A stretch of 32,711 nt of DNA from an uncultured Verrucomicrobiota bacterium (GTDB lineage: Bacteria; Verrucomicrobiota; Verrucomicrobiia; Limisphaerales; JADLHS01): NCBI GenBank assembly GCA_937894935.1, contig CALAYC010000049.1, positions 1-32,711 of the forward strand, written 5' to 3'. The notes beneath the pieces were generated by a model that worked only from the letters and a program-made list of their open reading frames with translations, made no database searches and had not been told where the DNA came from. Each line of letters begins with the position of its first letter. Positions within the stretch are counted from its first letter, which is position 1. Positions 15,222-21,272 of the stretch are shown one piece after another. The translations under genes were made by a program, and so were the position numbers.

Positions 15222-16741
15222 AAACCTGCTCCTCTCAACGGAACGACGCGTGGCTTTTCCGGATCCGCCGGCACCAATGCCGCCCCCTCGCGTCCGGCCA
15301 AAAGTTCCTCCAGTTTGTTCACGATGTTCGGCTCGATGACATGTTCAATCTCGTCGGCATTGTGATGAATGTGTTGCGGTGCGACGTCGGCGTACTGCAA
15401 CAGATAGGTTTCCCAGAGGCGATGATTTCGCGTGACACGACGCGCTTCGAGTTTGCCTTCCGCGGTTAAATGCACTGCATCGCGATTGTCGTTCAACATG
15501 ATTAACCGCTCGGCGAATCCGATCCGAAGTAACTGCCGCAACCGTTTCTCGCTCCAGTCATTCGCTCGCCGCAGGTCATCAAGCGATACCGGACAGTCCA
15601 ATAAATTCACCGCATCGCGACCGGGCGGCTGCGAACACGTCTCGCACCATTCGTAAATTGCCCGCAACAAATGTTGGCGCGCGACACGATGCTGCACGCG
15701 ACGTTGTTCAAGCCAGCGTTTGCACAATCCGCGTTCCGCGCCAAACACCAGACTCGCCGCAAAGCAAACGACCGCCGCCAATACAATGACCGCGCCCGCC
15801 GGAAGTTTCGGGAACAACGCGCTCGCCGCCACTCCGACGAAGCCACTGACGGCGCCAATCACCGTTGCCAACAACACGGTAACGCCAAGCCGATGACTCC
15901 AAAATCGCGCTGCCGCGGCGGGAACAATGAGCATTGCGACCACCAGCAGCAATCCCACAGCTTGCAGGCCGATTACTGTCACCGCCACCACCAATCCCAT
16001 CAGCGCCAGATCCAACAGCACCGTCGGCCAGCCTTGCGTACGGGCAAATGTGGCGTCGAAACACAGTAATTTGAATTCCTTGAACAACGCGGCGCACAAC
16101 AGTGCGGCCCCAATGCTCGCGATTAAAATCAGCTTCGCATCACTTGAAGTCATCGCCGCGGCTTTACCATAAATGAAGTGCGATAACCCGGCGGCGTTGC
16201 CGGTCGGCAATTGCTGCACCACCACCATCAACGCGATGCCCAATCCAAAAAATACACTCAGCACAATCGCCAGCGCCGCGTCGTCTTTCACGTGACTGCG
16301 CGCACGAATGGTGACCACCGCCAACATTCCCAACACCCCTGTGACCGCAGCCCCGGCCAGCAGCAACGGCAGTGAACGCCCGGAAAGATGCGCGGCTTCG
16401 CCAATCAGAAAGGCGATTCCGATTCCCGGCAATGTACAGTGGCTCACCGTGTCGCTGAGCAACGAGCGTTTGCGCAACAGCAGAAACGTTCCGACCAACC
16501 CGCTCGCCGCGCCCAATGCAGTGACGCCGGCAAAAACCACGCGCGTGTTGTAATCCGTCAATGCAATCGTGCGCCAGATCCGATCGCGCGACGGCCATTC
16601 AATCGCCGTGTCGGTGATGGATTTTCCGGAAGTGCCGTGGCTGTGTCCCACGTGACTATCCCGGGCGCGCACGAGCCAGCTCAGGCCGCCGAGCAAAACC
16701 ACCACGATTCCCAGAATCGATAACGCACGCGCCCGATTCAT
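15218..16741 (-). CDS. Metal ABC permease fused to a C-terminal DtxR/MntR-type repressor (YtgCR-like)
   Basis: 507 residues, against about 290 for a plain permease. Residues 1-25 form a membrane anchor, followed by a His-rich loop (DSHVGHSHG, 29-37). Residues 65-340 are an ABC-3 permease with LLLRKRSLLSDTVSHCTLPGIGIAF and KEFKLLCFDATFARTQGW. Residues 350-410 look like a winged helix (LLDCPVSLDDLRRANDWSEKRLRQLL). Residues 423-485 are a DtxR metal-binding/dimerisation domain: HLTAEGKLEARRVTRNHRLWETYL, then HHNADEIEHVIE. Aligned by eye to DtxR, H440 and E444 match His79 and Glu83; H459, D463, E466 and H467 match His98, Cys102, Glu105 and His106. An acid in place of Cys102 is MntR-like and hints at manganese. 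Chlamydial YtgCR has the same fusion, and its repressor part is released by cleavage. Overlaps both neighbours by four bases. Confidence 0.93.
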   Translation of the reverse strand: MNRARALSILGIVVVLLGGLSWLVRARDSHVGHSHGTSGKSITDTAIEWPSRDRIWRTIALTDYNTRVVFAGVTALGAASGLVGTFLLLRKRSLLSDTVSHCTLPGIGIAFLIGEAAHLSGRSLPLLLAGAAVTGVLGMLAVVTIRARSHVKDDAALAIVLSVFFGLGIALMVVVQQLPTGNAAGLSHFIYGKAAAMTSSDAKLILIASIGAALLCAALFKEFKLLCFDATFARTQGWPTVLLDLALMGLVVAVTVIGLQAVGLLLVVAMLIVPAAAARFWSHRLGVTVLLATVIGAVSGFVGVAASALFPKLPAGAVIVLAAVVCFAASLVFGAERGLCKRWLEQRRVQHRVARQHLLRAIYEWCETCSQPPGRDAVNLLDCPVSLDDLRRANDWSEKRLRQLLRIGFAERLIMLNDNRDAVHLTAEGKLEARRVTRNHRLWETYLLQYADVAPQHIHHNADEIEHVIEPNIVNKLEELLAGREGAALVPADPEKPRVVPLRGAGL

Positions 16742-17532
16742 GATCGATGCTGCGCCGCCACGCGGGCGCGTTCAACGGCTTGTGCGGCTTCTTCCAACAG
16801 GGTGAGTCGCGCGCCGTAGGTTTTACGCAGATTCTCCGTGGTGAAGATTTCGGCCACCGGACCTTGCGCTACCACGCGCATGTTCAGCAACGCCACGTGA
16901 TCGAAATATTCCGGTACCGTCGGCAAATCGTGATGCACGCAAACGACGGTTTTGCCGCGCGCCCGCAGTTCCCGCAAGACCTCCACAATCGCGCGCTCCG
17001 TCGCCGCGTCCACACTCGCGAACGGTTCATCCATCAGATACAAATCCGCGTCCTGCGCCAGCGCTCGAGCCAGGAAAACGCGTTGTTGTTGTCCACCGGA
17101 AAGCTGACTGATTTGCCGCGTGGCAAAATCTCCCAAACCGACTTTTACCAATGCCGCGCGCGCCATTTCGCGATGTTTATGCCGCACCGGCATACACCAG
17201 CCGAGCCGCCGGTACAGCCCCATCGCCACTACCTCAACAGCGCTGACCGGAAAATCCCAATCCACACTTTCGCGCTGCGGCACGTAGGCGACGCGATGCC
17301 GCGCTTTGCGATACGGCAAACCGAAAAAGCGCACGCTGCCGGACGCGGCCGGAATCAGATCGAGACTCGCCTTGAGCAACGTGCTTTTGCCCGCGCCGTT
17401 CGGGCCGACAATCGCCACCAACTTCCCTGCCGGCGCATCAAAATCCGCGTCCCAAACCACCACCTTGCTCTGATACGCGACGTTGAGATCGCGCACCGCA
17501 AGCGGAAGAGTTTCAAGCGACGTTGCGTTCAT
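16738..17532 (-). CDS. Metal ABC transporter ATP-binding protein (ZnuC/MntB/YtgB type)
   Basis: 264 residues, normal for the family. Walker A is GPNGAGKSTLLK, the Q-loop region is YVPQRESVDWDFPVS, the signature is LSGGQQQRVFLARAL, Walker B is DLYLMDEPF, and the switch histidine is in CVHHDLPTV. It hydrolyses ATP to drive the two membrane subunits encoded just downstream. The stop overlaps the start of the permease-repressor gene by four bases (ATGA), and the gene begins four bases after the substrate-binding-protein stop, so the group is tightly coupled. Confidence 0.96.
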   Translation of the reverse strand: MNATSLETLPLAVRDLNVAYQSKVVVWDADFDAPAGKLVAIVGPNGAGKSTLLKASLDLIPAASGSVRFFGLPYRKARHRVAYVPQRESVDWDFPVSAVEVVAMGLYRRLGWCMPVRHKHREMARAALVKVGLGDFATRQISQLSGGQQQRVFLARALAQDADLYLMDEPFASVDAATERAIVEVLRELRARGKTVVCVHHDLPTVPEYFDHVALLNMRVVAQGPVAEIFTTENLRKTYGARLTLLEEAAQAVERARVAAQHRS

Positions 17533-17536
17533 AAGT

Positions 17537-18535
17537 TTATTTTGCTGCCGTCAACTTGCCATTCAGCCCGCGCTCCGGCGCTTGCCCGCCCAAGGCCCGT
17601 GCAATGGTGGTGACGTTGTGATCAATCATTCCGATGTACGTTCCTTCGTACGTGCCCGGCTTGCCCATGGCATCGGAAAACAATTGTCCGCCAATCCGCA
17701 CGTTGTGTCCACGCGCTTTGCCGCCTTCGATCAACGCCTTGATGTTTTTGTCCGAGACACTCGATTCCACGAAGATCGCCGGAATTTTTTTTGCGACGAT
17801 AAAATCCACCAGCTTGTTGATGTCAGCCACGCCAGCCTCGGATTCCGTGCTGATGCCCTGAATCCCCTTTACTTCAATGCCGTATGCGCGACCGAAATAA
17901 TTGAATGCGTCGTGCGCGGTAATCAATACGCGTCGCTCCGTCGGAATACTTGCCAACGCCTGCTTTGCGTACGAGTCGAGTTTCTGCAACTCCGTCAGAT
18001 ATCGCTCCGCATTCTTCTGGTAATAGGCGGCGTTCGCGGCGTCCAGGTCACTCAGCGAACGCACCACCACCTTGACCGCTTCCATCCAACCCGCCACATC
18101 CATCCACACGTGCGGGTCCGTGTGCCCCTGAAATTCCTCCGGCTCGAGTAAAAATTTCTCATCCAATAACTCCGTCACGGCGAACACCGGTGTGCCTTTG
18201 CGCGATACTTTCAAAAAGGTATCCGTCATGCGGCCTTCGAGCATCAGTCCGGAATAGAACACCACATCGGCCTTCAGAATTTTCACCACATCATCGCGCG
18301 TCGGTTTGTAGAGATGCGGATCAACGCCTTCGCCCATTAATCCAATAACCTTCGCTTTGTCGCCTGCGACTTCGCGAACGATATCCGTGACCATGCCACA
18401 TGTCGTCACGATGGTGTAATTCGGCGGCAACGGCTTCGTCGCACCCAACGCGATCGGCGCAACGCTCACCGCGATTGCGCTCAATCCGATTATGGCCAGC
18501 AAACGAGTGAGAAAATGCATTGCAGTCAGATTCAT
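17537..18535 (-). CDS. Metal ABC transporter substrate-binding protein (ZnuA/PsaA/YtgA cluster A-I family)
   Basis: About 332 residues from the ATG at 18535, 13 bases after the upstream stop. The open frame reaches 18571, but that would overlap the barrel gene; an ATG at 18520 is also possible. A signal peptide (LLAIIGLSAIAVSVAPIALGA) leads to the mature protein. The four metal ligands of the family can be picked out: His in GVDPHLY, His in TDPHVWMD, Glu in STESEAG and Asp in MIDHN. There is no His-rich loop as in ZnuA, and a His/His/Glu/Asp set is the PsaA/MntC type, which points to Mn(II) (Zn or Fe remain possible). No lipobox was recognised, so it is probably a soluble periplasmic protein that delivers metal to the permeases. 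Confidence 0.93.
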   Translation of the reverse strand: MNLTAMHFLTRLLAIIGLSAIAVSVAPIALGATKPLPPNYTIVTTCGMVTDIVREVAGDKAKVIGLMGEGVDPHLYKPTRDDVVKILKADVVFYSGLMLEGRMTDTFLKVSRKGTPVFAVTELLDEKFLLEPEEFQGHTDPHVWMDVAGWMEAVKVVVRSLSDLDAANAAYYQKNAERYLTELQKLDSYAKQALASIPTERRVLITAHDAFNYFGRAYGIEVKGIQGISTESEAGVADINKLVDFIVAKKIPAIFVESSVSDKNIKALIEGGKARGHNVRIGGQLFSDAMGKPGTYEGTYIGMIDHNVTTIARALGGQAPERGLNGKLTAAK

Positions 18536-18548
18536 ATTGATAGCTCGA

Positions 18549-19448
18549 CTAGAAACGAACGGTGAAACCAACGAATGGATTGAAATCCGGTGCGGCGCGC
18601 GTTATGCCAAAATTACACCCCAGATCCAACTGCGAATTGGGGCAGAACCCGTAGGTCAACCCCACCCCCACCTGCCCTTGCCATTGCGCGTTGCTCTCCG
18701 GCGTAAATAACGCCGCGAACTCCACGTAGCCGCCCAGGTTTCCGACAATATCATGCCCGAACGTAATCGTATTGAGATATTCCGTGTCGAATGCGTTCGA
18801 CGCATCGCGAACGAAATCCACCTCTGTCATCAAGCCCATGCCCCAGCCTGCAGGCAATTCCACTGCCAGCGGCAAAATGATACCTCCTTCGGTTTTGCCA
18901 TTGCGAACGCTCGACTTCGATAACGGCCATTTAACGAACGGCATTACCGCGAATGCAGTCGTTCCTCCATCGTTACCCCAAAGATTGATTTTTAATCGCG
19001 TTTGCACCTCGCCGAATCCGCCGTCATCCGCCGTGACGCCCGCGACGCGATCCTTCACTCGCGAATTCACATAACCATCCAGCACGAACTGAATGTCCAC
19101 GCTATTCCACAAACCCGCCTTGAGATTGAGGCCACCCAAACCCCAAACCCGTGACCGCACATCACCAGCGTTGGAACGATCGCGATCCAACACTGCGTTC
19201 GCAAAATCCATTTCAATCTGAAAATGTCCGGCATCGACGGTGTACGGACTTTCCGTTTGATCCGGACGATCGGTGCTCAACTCCCGCATCAACTCGCGCG
19301 GTGTCGGATTGAAAAGATGATACTGCGACTTTTTCGGAGCATCGGTGGCAAGTGCAGCAGAGACGGAAAAGAGAACTGCGATCGCAACGGCCATGCCCCG
19401 CCCTTCGCCGCCATTCCCGATGATCCGGCTTGCGTCACACGAGTCCAT
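18549..19448 (-). CDS. Outer-membrane beta-barrel protein, MetA-pathway/phenol-degradation transporter family
   Basis: About 299 residues from the ATG at 19448 (the frame opens at a GTG at 19463). A signal peptide core AVAIAVLFSVSAALA ends near residue 35. The mature part begins with STDRPDQTESPYTVDAGHFQIEM, the hallmark opening of the Phenol_MetA_deg/transporter-like barrel family, and continues as alternating amphipathic strands ending in GFTVRF, with the C-terminal aromatic residue used for outer-membrane insertion. It is the first gene of the metal operon, so it could be the outer-membrane channel feeding the periplasmic binding protein; that role is inferred from position only. Family members are mostly uncharacterised. 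Confidence 0.8.
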   Translation of the reverse strand: MDSCDASRIIGNGGEGRGMAVAIAVLFSVSAALATDAPKKSQYHLFNPTPRELMRELSTDRPDQTESPYTVDAGHFQIEMDFANAVLDRDRSNAGDVRSRVWGLGGLNLKAGLWNSVDIQFVLDGYVNSRVKDRVAGVTADDGGFGEVQTRLKINLWGNDGGTTAFAVMPFVKWPLSKSSVRNGKTEGGIILPLAVELPAGWGMGLMTEVDFVRDASNAFDTEYLNTITFGHDIVGNLGGYVEFAALFTPESNAQWQGQVGVGLTYGFCPNSQLDLGCNFGITRAAPDFNPFVGFTVRF

Positions 19449-19491
19449 TTTCACGGTGCTCACAGTAGCGCGCGGATTATTTGAGTCAAGA

Positions 19492-19520
19492 AATAGATTT
19501 AGACATGCCTAACTATTCAA
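19492..19520 (-). promoter_or_regulatory. Candidate promoter of the metal operon
   Basis: On the minus strand TTGAAT (19520-19515, four of six) and TCTATT (19497-19492, four of six) are separated by exactly 17 bases. The barrel gene starts about 44 bases downstream. The DtxR-type palindrome fills the spacer. The hexamers are weak, so the call leans on geometry. Confidence 0.35.
19499..19512. promoter_or_regulatory. DtxR/MntR-type operator palindrome
   Basis: TTAGACATGCCTAA reads as TTAGGCATGTCTAA on the other strand, so 12 of 14 positions are symmetric. The TTAG...CTAA arms are like those of known DtxR/MntR/IdeR boxes. It lies between the -35 and -10 candidates of the metal operon and 73 bases upstream of uppP. 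A binding repressor would exclude RNA polymerase. A short perfect palindrome TTGAGTCAA lies next to it at 19481-19489. Confidence 0.6.
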
Positions 19521-19584
19521 GAAAAGCCTAGTTTCCCGTGAAATGCGACTTGCCAGCGGGCCCGCGTTTTGTGTCTCGTTGGGA

Positions 19585-20391
19585 ATGCCTGAATGGATTG
19601 AGGTTATCATTCTCGGAATCATTGAAGGGATCACGGAGTTTTTGCCGGTGTCATCCACCGGTCATTTGCAACTGACCCAACGCTGGCTCAGTCACCCGCA
19701 GAGCGAGTTGTTCGACATTGTCGTGCAATGCGGCGCGGTTCTCGCCGTGCTCGCTGTGTTTCAAAAACGCGTCAGTGGCTTTGTGCGCGAGTGGCGCGCG
19801 CCTGAAACCCAAAGTTATCTCGGCAAACTTTTCATAGCGTTCGCCATTACCATCGTTGGCGTGCTCGCCACAGAGAAACTGGGTCTCAAAGTCTCCAAGG
19901 AAACCTTGAGCGCGAACGCCTACACCATCCGGGTGGCGCTGGCGACGTTGATCGGTGGCGTGCTGTTTCTGCTGGTGGAAGCGTGGTTGAAGAATCGTCC
20001 GACGCGGAATGAAATTACCTGGATCATCGCCATCGCGGTGGGACTGGGACAAATCGTTGCGGCGACGTATTCCGGCAGTTCGCGTTCGGGCACGACGATT
20101 CTTTTCGCGCTGATTCTTGGCGCGACGCGACCAGTCGCAACGGAATTTTCCTTTCTGCTCGGAGTGCCGACGCTGTTAGCAGCCGGTGGCTACAAATTGT
20201 TAAAAGCCTGGAAGGACGGAGAACTGGGCGGAGAAAATTGGGGATTGATTATTCTGGCAACCGTCGTCGCGGCGGTAATGGCATTCATCGCGGTGAGGTG
20301 GCTGTTGCGCTTCGTCCAAACGCACACGTTTGTTGCGTTCGGCTGGTATCGTATCGTACTCGGAGCGGTGATTTTATTACTGCTGCTTTAA
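19585..20391 (+). CDS. uppP: Undecaprenyl-diphosphate phosphatase UppP (BacA)
   Basis: 268 residues from the ATG at 19585, which gives the family's usual start (MPEWIEVIILGIIEG); an upstream ATG at 19543 adds 14 non-conserved residues. UppP removes a phosphate from undecaprenyl diphosphate so the lipid carrier can be reused for peptidoglycan and other glycans. Signature motifs are EGITEFLPVSSTGHL near the N-terminus and the second catalytic segment TYSGSSRSGTTI with its Ser/Arg residues. The rest is a set of about eight membrane helices ending in ILLLLL. It is transcribed divergently from the metal operon and shares its upstream region. Confidence 0.96.
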   Translation: MPEWIEVIILGIIEGITEFLPVSSTGHLQLTQRWLSHPQSELFDIVVQCGAVLAVLAVFQKRVSGFVREWRAPETQSYLGKLFIAFAITIVGVLATEKLGLKVSKETLSANAYTIRVALATLIGGVLFLLVEAWLKNRPTRNEITWIIAIAVGLGQIVAATYSGSSRSGTTILFALILGATRPVATEFSFLLGVPTLLAAGGYKLLKAWKDGELGGENWGLIILATVVAAVMAFIAVRWLLRFVQTHTFVAFGWYRIVLGAVILLLLL

Positions 20392-20408
20392 TCGCGGAAC
20401 CATTACTG

Positions 20409-20435
20409 GAGTTGCTGCGGCAACTTCAGCAACTC
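20409..20435. terminator. Hairpin between convergent uppP and LysM genes
   Basis: GAGTTGCTG (20409-20417) and CAGCAACTC (20427-20435) are perfect inverted repeats of nine bases with a nine-base loop. The position between two convergent stops fits a two-way terminator, but there is no strong T-tract on either side. Confidence 0.35.
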
Positions 20436-21015
20436 ACTTCTCCGGCATCGGAATCAAAATCTTATTTCCCGGAATCAATCGCTCCGGCTTCAAACCGGGA
20501 TTCGCTTTCAAAATTAAATCCGTCGTAATCTTGCGCCCCGTTTCCTTGCTGTAGGCAAGCGCGATAGCGAGCAGCGTATCGCCGGGAGAAATCGTGTGTT
20601 CCAATGCATCTTTGGGAAGATTCGCCGCGGGTTCAGTCGAGGCGCGAATCGGTGTAGATGTCGCGGAATTACGCGCGAGTTTCGCGAGACGATCAAATTC
20701 CTTTTCCAGAAATTCGCGGTCCGCCTGCCGATCTTTTTCAATCTGCTGAACCTTTCGCGCCAGGTCGCGCAAGTCGTCGTTGCTGGCGGAACGCGTGGTG
20801 GATTGATTCTGCATTTGCTCGCGCAACGCAGAGATTTCCCGGACCAGCGTTTCGATCTGGCGCTTTTGATTCTGGTTCTCCTCTTGCAAATCCTGGATGT
20901 AACCGGTCAGGCGCTTCACCCGTTCGTCCAATGCCGCCACATCCTGCGCGCCAGCGGGCGATGCCCACGCCGCAACCATCAATAAAACTGCCGCTCCCAG
21001 AGAAAATCGTTTCAT
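20434..21015 (-). CDS. Exported coiled-coil protein with C-terminal LysM domain
   Basis: 193 residues from the ATG at 21015; the frame is open further upstream to 21114 but those residues precede the signal peptide MKRFSLGAAVLLMVAAWA-SPAGA. The mature protein starts with a long coiled coil (about residues 28-110: LDERVKRLTGYIQDLQEENQNQKRQ and later KVQQIEKDRQADREFLEKEFDRL). A short linker leads to a LysM domain (about 145-192: HTISPGDTLLAIALAY to NKILIPMP), which binds N-acetylglucosamine glycans such as peptidoglycan. It probably sits in the periplasm bound to the wall. It is convergent with uppP, also an envelope gene. Confidence 0.88.
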   Translation of the reverse strand: MKRFSLGAAVLLMVAAWASPAGAQDVAALDERVKRLTGYIQDLQEENQNQKRQIETLVREISALREQMQNQSTTRSASNDDLRDLARKVQQIEKDRQADREFLEKEFDRLAKLARNSATSTPIRASTEPAANLPKDALEHTISPGDTLLAIALAYSKETGRKITTDLILKANPGLKPERLIPGNKILIPMPEK

Positions 21016-21272
21016 ATGCCGACAATATGAAGGCCACTCAGACCTAGCAAGCCTCGGTTGTCCACAAAGCGAGACGTCCGAAACGCGATAATTTTTGTCG
21101 CCTCTTCGTGTCATTTCTCACTTCGCCTCCGTCGCCCCGCCCCTGATGCAACCAGGCACGACGAGACAACACTTTTATGTCTCCTGTTGTGCGCCGCCAG
21201 CAAGCCAAACGGCTTGCCGCCACGTCCCGCGCCTGTCATTCATTTATAGACGAAAGGAACGCTGGTTGAATT
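21016..21272. other. Divergent intergenic region with one palindrome
   Basis: 257 bases between the LysM gene (-) and the sensor phosphatase (+) that should hold both promoters; I could not assign either. A perfect hairpin GCAAGCC-AAAC-GGCTTGC lies at 21200-21217, flanked by GCCGCC/CGCC, which resembles an intergenic palindromic unit. Confidence 0.4.

Noticed and set aside
16747..17613. Plus-strand frame of 288 codons over the ABC ATPase
   Set aside because: Antisense to a gene with all ABC motifs; His/Arg-rich translation.
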